Shown piece after piece: positions 9,135 through 17,889 of a DNA stretch of 64,000 nt. The translations under genes and the position numbers were made by a program. The notes below the pieces were generated by a model. That model made no database searches, was not told the origin of the DNA, and saw only the letters and a program-made list of their open reading frames with translations. Source of the stretch: Reyranella sp. GTDB lineage: Bacteria; Pseudomonadota; Alphaproteobacteria; Reyranellales; Reyranellaceae. Positions within the stretch are counted from its first letter, which is position 1; every line of letters begins with the position of its first letter. The DNA lies in contig NZ_SCVC01000043.1 of assembly GCF_004297405.1 (NCBI RefSeq), positions 70,415 to 134,414 on the forward strand. The letters run 5' to 3'.

Positions 9135-9881
9135 ATGAAGAATATCCTGCTGCTTGCCCGCTCGGCCACGACGGGCGCCGCCTTGCGCGAGATGGAAGGG
9201 CTACGCGACCAGACCGTCTCCTTGCCAGGTGTCGCGCGCGTCCTCTTTGCCTTCGCCGAGGAAGGCACACCCTCCCTGCGATCCGCGATCGACGAGCTGA
9301 TGCAGGTGCAGGAGCCTGTGATGATCCTGCCGATCCTCGTCCCGGTCGAGCCGAGCTTCATCACCGGCGTGAAGCGCTCGCTGCAGCGCTGGCAAGGCGC
9401 CGACACACGGCCCTGGCCCGAAATCCGCATCGCTCCCGGGTTCAGCCGGCAGACGATGATGCGTGAGCTGCTCGCGGCAACCGTCGACGCTGCGGAGAGA
9501 GAAGCAGTGACGATCGAGAAGGTGACGACACCACCGGCACTCGAAGGATCGGTCGTGCCGGCACAGCGCCGCCGTGTGCTCGTCTGCCAGGGCGGTCCCT
9601 GCATTCGCGCCGGGGCGGAGATGATCTGGGGCCACCTGCGCAATGAGCAGAAGCGCCTTTCGCTGCGGACGACCGGCGAGGGCACGATGAGCGCCAAGAC
9701 GAGCTGCCTCGGCCCCTGCTCGCTCGCCCCAGTCCTGCAGGTCTGGCCGGAAGGCACCTTCTATGGCGGCGTCGACGAAGCAGGCGTCGACCGCATCGTC
9801 GAAAGTCATCTGCTGCGGGGCGAGGTAGTCGATGACCTCGCTTATCTGCCCACTGGCACCAAGCAGCGATTGCGCGGCTGA
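9135..9881 (+). CDS. CbiX-like domain fused to thioredoxin-like [2Fe-2S] ferredoxin
   Basis: A 248-residue two-part protein. Residues 1-125 resemble the chelatase fold of CbiX/SirB (a degenerate MKNILLLARS start and a SFITGVKRSL segment), but the histidines expected for metal chelation are not visible. Residues 145-245 form a thioredoxin-like [2Fe-2S] domain with the four-cysteine pattern C151-x4-C156 and C191-x3-C195, as in NuoE-type subunits. The enzymatic role is unknown; an electron-transfer or Fe-S role near tetrapyrrole or cobalt chemistry is possible. A second single-domain ferredoxin follows on the opposite strand, 12 bases away. Confidence 0.7.
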   Translation: MKNILLLARSATTGAALREMEGLRDQTVSLPGVARVLFAFAEEGTPSLRSAIDELMQVQEPVMILPILVPVEPSFITGVKRSLQRWQGADTRPWPEIRIAPGFSRQTMMRELLAATVDAAEREAVTIEKVTTPPALEGSVVPAQRRRVLVCQGGPCIRAGAEMIWGHLRNEQKRLSLRTTGEGTMSAKTSCLGPCSLAPVLQVWPEGTFYGGVDEAGVDRIVESHLLRGEVVDDLAYLPTGTKQRLRG

Positions 9882-9892
9882 CGGCGCAACAG

Positions 9893-10279
9893 TTACCCGA
9901 CCGTTGTCGGCACCTTGCGATCCGACGGCAGCTTCTCGTTGGGCTGCAACATCAGCCGCTCGACCCGATCACCCTTCACGAGATGCGTTTCCAGCACCTC
10001 GTCGATATCCTCCTTGGTCGGCACCGTGTACCAGACGCCTTCGGGATAGATGACCAACGTCGGCCCCAGCTCGCAGCGATCGAGGCAACCGGCATTGTTG
10101 ATGCGCACGTTCTTGAGGCCGAGCGCCTTGGCGCGGCTCTTCATATGGTCCCGCAGCGCCTCGCCACCCTTCTCCGCGCAGCAGCCACGCGGATGGCCGG
10201 CTGGGCGACGATTGGTGCAGCAGAAGACGTGGGCTTCGTAATAAGGCTTGGGATCGGCTGGCTTGTCACGCTGGCTCAT
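9893..10279 (-). CDS. Thioredoxin-like (2Fe-2S) ferredoxin
   Basis: A 128-residue protein starting MSQRDKP. Cluster ligands are visible as C21-x12-C34 (CTNRRPAGHPRGCC) and C65-x3-C69 (AGCLDRCELGP). This is the pattern of the small Shethna-type thioredoxin-like [2Fe-2S] ferredoxins. Extra cysteines C20 and C33 adjoin two ligands. The C-terminal part (about 75-110) has YPEGVWYTVPTKEDIDEVLETHL, typical of the family. It carries electrons; its partner is unknown. A DUF6489 gene lies seven bases upstream on the same strand. Confidence 0.85.
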   Translation of the reverse strand: MSQRDKPADPKPYYEAHVFCCTNRRPAGHPRGCCAEKGGEALRDHMKSRAKALGLKNVRINNAGCLDRCELGPTLVIYPEGVWYTVPTKEDIDEVLETHLVKGDRVERLMLQPNEKLPSDRKVPTTVG

Positions 10280-10286
10280 GATCACG

Positions 10287-10553
10287 CTATTCCTTCTTGC
10301 CGCCCGTGCCCGTAGCGATATTGGCAAGCTGGCTCCAGAAGGCCTGCTGCATCTGCTGCATCTGGTCGATGCCCTGCATGGAGGCAGGCAGCCAGGTCTT
10401 GAACACCGTCTCCGGATTCATGGCGCCCAGGCTGGAGCGCAGGCGCTCCTCGATCTCGCCCATGATACGATCCTGCATCGGCTTGATATCCGGCAGGCCA
10501 AAAAAGGCGCGGGCCTCCTCGGGCGTGCAGGTCACTTCGACGTTCACTTTCAT
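10287..10553 (-). CDS. DUF6489 family small protein
   Basis: An 88-residue protein preceded by a GGAG ribosome site. It starts MKVNVEVTCTPEEARAFFGLP and ends in a Gln/Met-rich helix (QGIDQMQQMQQAF) and a Lys-Lys-Glu tail. This resembles short alphaproteobacterial proteins of the DUF6489 family, which have no established function. A longer reading through the diaminopropionate lyase region is antisense and is rejected. A 14-base perfect palindrome lies between this gene and the divergent lyase gene. Confidence 0.75.
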   Translation of the reverse strand: MKVNVEVTCTPEEARAFFGLPDIKPMQDRIMGEIEERLRSSLGAMNPETVFKTWLPASMQGIDQMQQMQQAFWSQLANIATGTGGKKE

Positions 10554-10576
10554 GGTCTGCTCTCCGTTTCCACGAC

Positions 10577-10590
10577 CATAGCATGCTATG
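10577..10590. promoter_or_regulatory. 14-base perfect palindrome in a divergent spacer
   Basis: CATAGCATGCTATG is its own reverse complement and sits in the 45-base spacer between the DUF6489 gene (minus) and the diaminopropionate lyase gene (plus). It ends eight bases before the lyase ATG, in a spot where a bound dimeric regulator could control both genes. Perfect 14-base palindromes occur a few times by chance in 64 kb, so only the location makes it notable. Confidence 0.4.
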
Positions 10591-10598
10591 ACCCCGAC

Positions 10599-11762
10599 AT
10601 GACGACCCCTCCCTGGCTGGCCCCCAACCCCCGTGCCAAGCGCAACCTCGAATTCGGCAGCGCCCAGCAGCGCGTGATCAATCCCAACGGCGTTCCCGAG
10701 CTCTGCGAGGACCTCAGGAAGTGCCCGGCGCACAAGCCGACGCCGCTGTACGAGCTGCCGGCGCTGGCCGAACGGCTGGGCGTAGGAGAGATCCGGGTCA
10801 AGGACGAGAGCCAGCGTTTCGGCTTCGGTGCCTTCAAGGCGCTCGGTGGCGTGATCGCCGTCTACAACGAACTTTCCGGCGCGATCGGCGAGGCCTATCA
10901 CAGCTCCGCGAGCTTCGAGCAAGTGATGCAGGGCCAAGACCGCGACATCACCAGCCAGTACGTCTTCGCTACGGCGAGCTCGGGCAACCACGGCCGCTCA
11001 GTCGCGGCCGGCGCCAAACTGTTCGGCAACCGCTGCGTCGTCTTCCTGCCGAAATTCACCAGCGCGGCGAAAGAGGCCGCGATCCGTTCCCGCGGCGCCG
11101 AGGTGATCCGGGTCGATGGCGATTACGATACCGCCGTCGCCGAATGCCGCCGGCAATCCGAGACGAACGGCTGGACGATCATCTCCGACACTTCGTGGGA
11201 GGGCTACGAGCGGGTGCCGAAGAGCGTCATGCGCGGCTACACCGTGCTGGTCCACGAGGCGGGGGTCGATCAATGGGGCGTGGCGCCCACCCATGTCTTC
11301 ATCCAGGCCGGCGTCGGCGGGCTGGCCGCCGCAGTGATCGGCTATCTCTGGGCTATCTGCGACAAGCGGCCAATCTTCGTCGTCGTCGAGCCGGTCAGTG
11401 CGGATTGCTGGTTCCAGAGCAACCTCGCCGGCAAACCCATGCCGGCAAGCGGCAAGGCCGACACGGTGATGGGCGGCCTCGCCTGTCGCGAAATCTCGCC
11501 GCTCACCTGGCCTGTCGTCGGCGAGGCTGCCGACTGGTTCATGACCATCGAGGAAGAAGACGTGACGCCGGCGCGGCACCTCTTCGCAAACCCGCTGGAG
11601 GACGACCCCGCCATCGAGTCCGGCCCGTCGGGGTGCGCCGGCCTCGCCGGGCTCACCCGCGTCTGCACCGACGAAGCGGCTTTCAAGGCGCTCGGCCTCA
11701 ACAAGAAGTCGCGCGTGCTGTTGATCAACAGCGAGGGCAATCTCGGCGAAGAGCCGGCATAA
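10599..11762 (+). CDS. dpaL: Diaminopropionate ammonia-lyase
   Basis: A 387-residue PLP enzyme. It converts 2,3-diaminopropionate to pyruvate and two ammonia. The Schiff-base lysine is K80 in FGFGAFKALGG, and the phosphate/ring-binding loop is SSGNHGRSVAAG. A further signature is IQAGVGGLAAAV. The pattern fits the DpaL family of fold-type II enzymes better than threonine dehydratase or tryptophan synthase beta. The start is the ATG after the palindrome; an upstream extension would cross the ferredoxin and DUF6489 genes. The ribosome site is poor, so a very short leader is possible. Confidence 0.88.
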   Translation: MTTPPWLAPNPRAKRNLEFGSAQQRVINPNGVPELCEDLRKCPAHKPTPLYELPALAERLGVGEIRVKDESQRFGFGAFKALGGVIAVYNELSGAIGEAYHSSASFEQVMQGQDRDITSQYVFATASSGNHGRSVAAGAKLFGNRCVVFLPKFTSAAKEAAIRSRGAEVIRVDGDYDTAVAECRRQSETNGWTIISDTSWEGYERVPKSVMRGYTVLVHEAGVDQWGVAPTHVFIQAGVGGLAAAVIGYLWAICDKRPIFVVVEPVSADCWFQSNLAGKPMPASGKADTVMGGLACREISPLTWPVVGEAADWFMTIEEEDVTPARHLFANPLEDDPAIESGPSGCAGLAGLTRVCTDEAAFKALGLNKKSRVLLINSEGNLGEEPA

Positions 11763-11842
11763 CTTCAGGTTGTTCTTGATTAGTTCTGTATCGTTAAAGT
11801 AGTGTTCCCCCAGGCCGGCTTAACGGCCAGGGAGGAAATAGC

Positions 11843-12466
11843 GTGTTAGTTGAGAAATTGGCAGCGGCAGGCCGTCTGGCCGCCGTTGTCGCGTTGGGCT
11901 TCGTCGCTTCCGCCTGTGCCACAGTGGTCGGTGGCACCACTCAGGACGTATCTATCGAATCGCAACCGCCAGGCGCCGAATGCAAAATCGACCGGCTGGG
12001 CACCACTATTGGTTTCGTCAAGGCGACGCCAGGACGAGTCAATGTTGCCCGTTCCAAGGACGACGTAATCGTGAGCTGTACGCGGGAGGGCTACGAGCAA
12101 TCGAACGAAGTCCTCGTGTCGAGCTTCACCGGTGCCACTGTAGGCAATCTCCTGCTAGGTGGCCTGGTTGGCGTGATGGTCGACGCCGCTTCCGGCGCCA
12201 ACAACAAGTACTCGGACCGGGTCTTGGTCGTGCTGACACCGGCAAGTTTTCCGACCGACGAGGCACGTGATGCCCACTTTGCCGGGATCAAGTCTCGGAT
12301 CGAGGAAGGCGCCAACGCCGAGATCAAGACAATCGAAACCCGCTGCAATTCGGGCAATCGCGAGTTGTGCACGATCGAACTCAAGAAGCTCGCCGACGCG
12401 CGCGACAAGGCCCTTGCCGACCTCGACCGCCGGCGCCTCGGCGCGAAGGTCATACCGACAAGCTGA
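11843..12466 (+). CDS. Lipoprotein of unknown function (PEGA-like)
   Basis: A 207-residue protein with a GTG start after a strong GGGAGGAAA ribosome site. The signal peptide ends in lipobox VASAC (C25), so it should be lipid-anchored in the envelope. The mature part starts ATVVGGTTQDVSIESQPPGAEC, like the PEGA-type beta domains seen in many surface lipoproteins. It has a glycine-rich hydrophobic segment (about 100-120) and a C-terminal charged helix. An AT-rich stretch 45-75 bases upstream could hold a promoter (TTGTTC, 18 bases, TTAAAG), and a GGCCG/CGGCC hairpin (11813-11828) precedes the ribosome site. No specific function is assigned. Confidence 0.75.
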   Translation: MLVEKLAAAGRLAAVVALGFVASACATVVGGTTQDVSIESQPPGAECKIDRLGTTIGFVKATPGRVNVARSKDDVIVSCTREGYEQSNEVLVSSFTGATVGNLLLGGLVGVMVDAASGANNKYSDRVLVVLTPASFPTDEARDAHFAGIKSRIEEGANAEIKTIETRCNSGNRELCTIELKKLADARDKALADLDRRRLGAKVIPTS

Positions 12467-12530
12467 GCGCCTTGCTTGATCATCACGGGCGAAGCATCCT
12501 GTGGGCCAAATCCTACAGGAGTTTCGTTTC

Positions 12531-13274
12531 GTGCAGCTTCAGCTCAAGACTTGGCAGTTCGTCGACGACTACCTCAAGACCAAGACCGGCATCATCATCC
12601 CGATCGGCTCGACCGAGCAGCATGGGCCGACCGGCCTGATCGGTACCGATGCGTTGACCGCCGAAATGATCGGCCGCGGCGCGGGCGAGAAGGTAGGCGC
12701 ACTGGTGGCGCCGACCATCTCGGTCGGCATGGCGCAGCATCACCTGGCTTTTGCCGGCTCGATTACGCTCAAGCCCACGACCCTGATCGCGGTCGTGCGC
12801 GATACGGTCGTGTCGTTGGCACGGCATGGCTTCACCCGCTTCTTCTTCGTGAACGGGCATGGCGGCAACATCGCCACGGTGACGGCGGCGTTCTCCGAAA
12901 TCTACGCCGAGCGCTCGATGGAGAAGCTCAGCAACCAGCCCTCCATCAAGTGCGCCTTGCGCAACTGGTGGGATGGTCCCGGCATCAAGCGGCTCAGCCA
13001 GGAGCTCTACCCGGTCGGCGAGGGCAGCCACGCCACCGCCTCGGAAGTGGCGCTCACCTGGTACAAATACCCCGAGACGATGCAGCAGAAGCAGATGGAG
13101 CCGCGCATCGCGCCCAATGGCTCCTTCGCCGACGCCGAGGACTATCGCCGCGCCTTCCCCGATGGCCGCATCGGATCGGACCCCAACCAGGCGACACCCG
13201 AACACGGCAAGCGCTTCTACGACACCGCCGTCGAAGAAGTAGCGCGCGACTACGAAGCTTGGATCGCGCGCTAG
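12531..13274 (+). CDS. Creatininase-family amidohydrolase
   Basis: A 247-residue protein from the GTG at 12531, chosen because AGGAG lies nine bases upstream; a GTG 30 bases earlier lacks one. Metal-binding motifs of the creatininase family are visible: GSTEQHGP (26-33, with E29 and H31), D40, and VNGHGGN (around 107-113), plus EGSHATASE later. Family members hydrolyse creatinine or, in others, formamide-containing flavin or mycofactocin-type intermediates. The substrate is unknown here; the neighbours give no clue. Confidence 0.82.
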   Translation: MQLQLKTWQFVDDYLKTKTGIIIPIGSTEQHGPTGLIGTDALTAEMIGRGAGEKVGALVAPTISVGMAQHHLAFAGSITLKPTTLIAVVRDTVVSLARHGFTRFFFVNGHGGNIATVTAAFSEIYAERSMEKLSNQPSIKCALRNWWDGPGIKRLSQELYPVGEGSHATASEVALTWYKYPETMQQKQMEPRIAPNGSFADAEDYRRAFPDGRIGSDPNQATPEHGKRFYDTAVEEVARDYEAWIAR

Positions 13275-13334
13275 AGGTTGGGCCTCAGCAAAACCAGACG
13301 TGAACCGGTCGCGCTGCGGACGCTATTGACCTGA

Positions 13335-15683
13335 TCAATTCGTTCCGTTGCGCGTGCCGAGGCCGGCACGCCGCAAGGCGTCCGCCATCGCGCCTCCGGG
13401 AGAGCTCGCCTTGCCGGCCTGCGGGCTGCCCTGACCGCGCCCGGAGGCTCCAGGATTGGCACCTCGATTGGCTCCGCGGTCGGCGCCGGCGGATCGCGCC
13501 GGCTGGCTGCCGGCCTGGTCGTCGAGCCGCAATGTCAGGCTGATACGCTTGCGCGGCTTGTCGACCTCCAGCACCTTCACGCGCACGACGTCGCCCGACT
13601 TCACCACGGCGCGCGGGTCCTTCACGAAGGTCTTGGACATCGCCGACACGTGCACCAGGCCATCCTGGTGCACGCCGATATCGACGAACGCCCCGAACGC
13701 CGCGACGTTCGTGACGACGCCTTCCAGCACCATCCCCGGCTCGAGATCGTTTAGCGTCTCGACCCCGGCCTTGAACTCCGCCGTCTTGAAGGCCGGCCGC
13801 GGATCGCGTCCCGGCTTCTCCATCTCGCGCAGGATGTCGGTGACGGTGGGCAGGCCGAACTTGTCGTCGACGAATGATGCGGGCGAGAGCGCGCGCAGGA
13901 CATGTGCATTTCCAAGCAGGCTGCCGATGTCGCTCTTGGTGGCGTCGATGATCCGGCGCACCACCGGATAGGATTCGGGATGCACCGCCGAGGCGTCGAG
14001 CGGATCGTCGCCGCCGGAGATGCGCAGGAAGCCGGCGCATTGCTCGAACGCCTTGGGACCGAGCCGTGGCACGTCCTTCAGCATCTTGCGCGACCGGAAC
14101 CGGCCGTGCGTATCGCGATGGGACACGATGCTCTGGGCCAGCCCCTGGCCGATGCCCGACACCCGCGCCAGCAGCGGCGCGGACGCTGTGTTCAGATCCA
14201 CACCGACGCCGTTCACGCAGTCCTCGACCACGGCGTCGAGCGAGCGCGACAGCTTGAACTCGCTGAGGTCGTGCTGGTACTGGCCGACGCCGATCGACTT
14301 CGGATCGATCTTCACCAGTTCCGCCAGCGGATCCTGCAGCCGGCGCGCGATCGACACCGCGCCCCGCAAGGTCACGTCGAGCTCAGGCAATTCCTCCGAC
14401 GCATAAGCCGAGGCCGAATAGACCGATGCGCCGGCCTCCGACACCACGATCTTGTGCAGCTTGAGATCCGCCAGCCCCTTCACCAGCTCGATCGCGAGCT
14501 TGTCGGTTTCGCGTGAGGCGGTGCCGTTGCCGATCGCGATCAGCTCCACCTTATGCTCGCGCACAAGCCTCGCCAGGATGGCGAGCGCCTCGTCCCAGCG
14601 CCGCTGCGGTTCGTGCGGGAAGATCGTGCTGGTCGCCACCACCTTGCCGGTGGCGTCGACCACCGCGACCTTCACGCCGGTCCGGAAGCCGGGATCCAGC
14701 CCCAGCGTCGGCCGGGCGCCCGCCGGCGCGGCGAGCAGGAGGTCGCGCAGGTTGGCCGCGAATACGCGTACGGCTTCTTCCTCGGCCCCGTTCCACAGGC
14801 GCAGCCTGAGATCGATCGACAGTGTGACGAAGATCTTCGTGCGCCACGCCCAGCGCACGGTATCGGCGAGCCACTTGTCGCCCGGCCGTCCCTGATCGAC
14901 GATGCCGTAGGCGCGCATGATGCGCAGCTCGTACAGGCTGACAGGAGGGCGCGTCGCGGGATCGTCCGGCTCGACCGTCAGGCCGAGGACTTCTTCCCGC
15001 TCGCCACGGAAAAGCGCCAGCACGCGATGCGACGGCATCTTGCCGAAGGCTTCCGAGAAATCAAAATAGTCGCTGAACTTGGCGCCCGCCTCCTTCTTGC
15101 CCTCGCGCACCTCGGACTTGAGGCGCGCATTGGCCCAGAATTCCTCGCGCAGGGCGCCGATCAGGTCGGCATTCTCGGCAAAGCGCTCGGTGAGAATGGC
15201 GCGCGCACCGTCCAGTGCCGCCGCGACGTCGGCAACGTTCTTCTCGGCCGAAACAAAAGGCTCCGCGCTGGTCTGGGGCACATTCTGCGGCTCCTGCAGC
15301 AGCAGGTTCGCCAGCGGTTCGAGGCCCGCCTCCTTGGCGATCTCGGCCTTGGTGCGGCGCTTGGGCTTGTAGGGAAGATAGATGTCCTCGAGCCGGCCCT
15401 TGCTGTCGGCCGCCAGGATCGCCGCTTCGAGCTTGGCATCGAGCTTGCCCTGCTCGCGGACGGAATCGAGGATGACCTTGCGCCGCGCCTCCAGCTCGCG
15501 CAGATACCGCAGCCGCTCCTCGAGCGTGCGTAGCTGAACATCGTCCAGCGATCCGGTGACTTCCTTACGGTAGCGCGCGATGAAGGGGACCGTTGCCCCG
15601 CCATCCAGCAGATCGGCCGCGGCCTGGACCTGCTGCTCTTTGACCCCGAGTTCTTCGGCAATACGCGCCTGGATGGAAGCCAC
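13335..15683 (-). CDS. tex: Tex-family RNA-binding transcription accessory protein
   Basis: A 782-residue protein. I chose the GTG at 15683 because GAGGAGGTG lies seven bases upstream; the longer TTG start lies upstream of that site. Domains in order: N-terminal helical region (ASIQARIAEELGVKEQQVQAAADLL), a YqgF/RNase-H-like core (LGLDPGFRTGVKVAVVD), helix-hairpin-helix region (NTASAPLLARVSGIGQGLAQSIV), and a C-terminal S1 RNA-binding domain (about 630-710). It ends with a Gly/Ser/Gln-rich tail. Tex binds nucleic acid and affects transcription and ribosome handling; it is essential in some bacteria. Confidence 0.94.
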   Translation of the reverse strand: MASIQARIAEELGVKEQQVQAAADLLDGGATVPFIARYRKEVTGSLDDVQLRTLEERLRYLRELEARRKVILDSVREQGKLDAKLEAAILAADSKGRLEDIYLPYKPKRRTKAEIAKEAGLEPLANLLLQEPQNVPQTSAEPFVSAEKNVADVAAALDGARAILTERFAENADLIGALREEFWANARLKSEVREGKKEAGAKFSDYFDFSEAFGKMPSHRVLALFRGEREEVLGLTVEPDDPATRPPVSLYELRIMRAYGIVDQGRPGDKWLADTVRWAWRTKIFVTLSIDLRLRLWNGAEEEAVRVFAANLRDLLLAAPAGARPTLGLDPGFRTGVKVAVVDATGKVVATSTIFPHEPQRRWDEALAILARLVREHKVELIAIGNGTASRETDKLAIELVKGLADLKLHKIVVSEAGASVYSASAYASEELPELDVTLRGAVSIARRLQDPLAELVKIDPKSIGVGQYQHDLSEFKLSRSLDAVVEDCVNGVGVDLNTASAPLLARVSGIGQGLAQSIVSHRDTHGRFRSRKMLKDVPRLGPKAFEQCAGFLRISGGDDPLDASAVHPESYPVVRRIIDATKSDIGSLLGNAHVLRALSPASFVDDKFGLPTVTDILREMEKPGRDPRPAFKTAEFKAGVETLNDLEPGMVLEGVVTNVAAFGAFVDIGVHQDGLVHVSAMSKTFVKDPRAVVKSGDVVRVKVLEVDKPRKRISLTLRLDDQAGSQPARSAGADRGANRGANPGASGRGQGSPQAGKASSPGGAMADALRRAGLGTRNGTN

Positions 15684-15763
15684 CAAGAAACACCTCCTCG
15701 TCAAGCTGACGGGTATGGACGGTGCGCCTGTGACTCTTCAAGTCGTTCGAAGAAGCTGCGCGC

Positions 15764-16540
15764 TCAGCGCGGCTTCCAGACCGGAGGCCGCTTCGCCGCA
15801 AAGGCGTTGACACCTTCCTGGCTATCGGATGTCGAGGCGATGGTGCAGAACGCCTCGACGATCTCCGCAACGTTCCTGCGATAGTCCATGTCGCACGCCC
15901 GGCCAAAGGCAGCGCGGGCCAGCCGCATCACCTCCGGTGATTTGGCGGCGAAGGTGCGCGCGAGCTTGTGCGCCTCGGCGAGAACCTCGGCATCCGGCAC
16001 GATCTTGCTCACCAATCCCAGCGATGCAGCCTCGGCAGCATCGAAGGAGCGGCCGCTGAACAGCAGCTCGAAGGCGCGATGCTTGCCGATGATGCGCGGC
16101 AGGTGGACGAAGTGGATGCCGGGGATGAGCCCAACATCGATCTCGGGATAGCCGAAGGTCGCCTTCTCGCTGGCTATGATCACGTCGCAGGAAATCGAGA
16201 GGGTCATCCCTGCGCCGCGAGCCGCGCCGGCCACCGCCGCAATCGAGGGCTTGCCGAGGCCGAGCTGGACGTCGTGCAGCTCGACGTAGAGCGCCGACAG
16301 GAGTGTGTGCATCTCGGTGACCGACTTGCCCTGCACCTGATCGAGATCGAGACCGGCACAGAAGCGGCGCGGCGTACCGCTTGAAATTACGACGGCACCC
16401 ACATCCGTATCGGCCGCCGCCCGGCGCAGCGCCGCGATGATCTCCCGCACCGTCACAAGGTCGAGCGCATTTACCGGCGGACGGGTGAGGACGATATCGG
16501 CAATACCTTCGGATACGGAATAGGTGACGGCGTTCGTCAT
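15764..16540 (-). CDS. Enoyl-CoA hydratase/isomerase family protein
   Basis: A 258-residue crotonase-fold protein, ATG after GAGG. Oxyanion-hole segments are FCAGLDL (60-66) and AGAARGAGMT (104-113). The second catalytic glutamate of classical hydratases is kept (E133 in GYPEIDVG), but the first is replaced by threonine (T113 where CELA is usual). The protein may therefore do an isomerase, hydrolase or decarboxylase-type reaction rather than simple hydration. It lies on the same strand downstream of a CoA transferase and a TctC receptor, which suggests catabolism of an imported acid via its CoA ester. Confidence 0.85.
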   Translation of the reverse strand: MTNAVTYSVSEGIADIVLTRPPVNALDLVTVREIIAALRRAAADTDVGAVVISSGTPRRFCAGLDLDQVQGKSVTEMHTLLSALYVELHDVQLGLGKPSIAAVAGAARGAGMTLSISCDVIIASEKATFGYPEIDVGLIPGIHFVHLPRIIGKHRAFELLFSGRSFDAAEAASLGLVSKIVPDAEVLAEAHKLARTFAAKSPEVMRLARAAFGRACDMDYRRNVAEIVEAFCTIASTSDSQEGVNAFAAKRPPVWKPR

Positions 16541-16645
16541 TGAAAAACCTCGACTAGAACTGTGGATGACGCCAAGGCGCCACGCGGTCACCACGTTGCC
16601 ACATCGCGCGCCCCCATACTCCATCGGGCGACACGATGATGCCGT

Positions 16646-17881
16646 CTAGAGGGCTCGCGCGCGCGTGTTCTGCACCTCGGTCGGTTTCGCCTCACGTACC
16701 GCTACAACGTTCGCGTCGACCAACCGGTCGATTTCCGCACCCGTGAATCCCGCGTCTCGCAGGATTTCCGCCGTATGCTCTCCCAAGCACGGCGCTGCGC
16801 GGCCCGGCATCGCGCGCGCGCCATCGAAGCGGACGGGCGGAACGACCGCCTGCAAAGGCCCATAGGTTTCGCTTTCATAGGCCGCCACGAGGCCGCTGTG
16901 GCGCGTGTGCGGATGCGCCATCAGATCGGCGAAGCCGTTGATCAGCGAGCAGGGAATGCCTTCCGTCGTGAGCAGATCGACCCACTCGGCCGAGCTGCGT
17001 TGCCGAATCACGAAAGCGACAGCGGCGACGGTCTCCTCGCGATGGCGCACGCGATCGGCGTTGGTGCGAAAGCGCGGATCCGCCAGAAGCTGCTGCAGGC
17101 CGCTCACCTCGCAGAAGCGCCTCCAAAGGGATTCGCTGGCGATCCCGATCAGCACGGGCCGATCCGACGCCTCGAATGCCTGATACGGGCAGAGCGATTC
17201 GTGCGCACAGCCGTAGCGCGCCGGCTCGGTCCCGCGCTCCCAGTAAGCCTGCAGCATGTAGCCAAGGAAGCTCACACCGGTGTCGAACAGGGAAACGTCG
17301 ATGCGACATCCCTCACCGGTACGATCTCTATTCAACAGCGCCGCGAGGATGCTCGAATAGGCATGCATGCCGGTGCCCTGATCGACCGGCGAAAACGGCG
17401 CCCGGACCGGACCGTTGTCGGGCTCGCCCATGATCGACACCATGCCGGTGAAGGCCTGCAGGATCATGTCGTAACCCTTGCCGTGCGCCAGGGGGCCGGT
17501 GCGGCCAAAACCCGAGATGCTGCAGTAGATGAGACGCGGGTTGTGTTGCTTCAACGTGGCGAAATCGATGCCCAGACGTTCGGTGACACCGGGACCGAAG
17601 CTCTCGACCACGACATCGGCGGTGGCCGCCAGCCGGTGAACGACCTCCCGGCCCTGCGGCGTCTTGAGGTCCAGCGCCAAGCTGCGTTTGTTGCGATTAG
17701 CCGAGAGAAAGACCGCACCGCTGCCTTCGCGGAACGGCGGCCAACCGCGCGTGTCGTCGCCGCCGTCCTTGCCTTCGACCTTGACGATGTCGGCGCCGAG
17801 GTCGCCCAGAGCCTGGGTGCACATGGGTCCCGCCAAGACCTTGCTGAAATCCAGGACGCGCAGCCCGCGCAGCGGTTGCAT
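16646..17881 (-). CDS. CaiB/BaiF CoA transferase
   Basis: A 411-residue class III CoA transferase that moves CoA between carboxylic acids. The N-terminus RGLRVLDFSKVLAGPMCTQALGDLGADIVKVE is diagnostic. The catalytic aspartate is D167 in SPVDQGTGMHA. The start is either the ATG used here or a GTG six bases upstream; the AGGAG site is inside the end of the tctC gene. Together with the TctC-type receptor and the enoyl-CoA hydratase it forms a typical acid-uptake and CoA-activation cluster. The acid is unknown. Confidence 0.92.
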   Translation of the reverse strand: MQPLRGLRVLDFSKVLAGPMCTQALGDLGADIVKVEGKDGGDDTRGWPPFREGSGAVFLSANRNKRSLALDLKTPQGREVVHRLAATADVVVESFGPGVTERLGIDFATLKQHNPRLIYCSISGFGRTGPLAHGKGYDMILQAFTGMVSIMGEPDNGPVRAPFSPVDQGTGMHAYSSILAALLNRDRTGEGCRIDVSLFDTGVSFLGYMLQAYWERGTEPARYGCAHESLCPYQAFEASDRPVLIGIASESLWRRFCEVSGLQQLLADPRFRTNADRVRHREETVAAVAFVIRQRSSAEWVDLLTTEGIPCSLINGFADLMAHPHTRHSGLVAAYESETYGPLQAVVPPVRFDGARAMPGRAAPCLGEHTAEILRDAGFTGAEIDRLVDANVVAVREAKPTEVQNTRARAL

Positions 17882-17889
17882 GCTCACCG

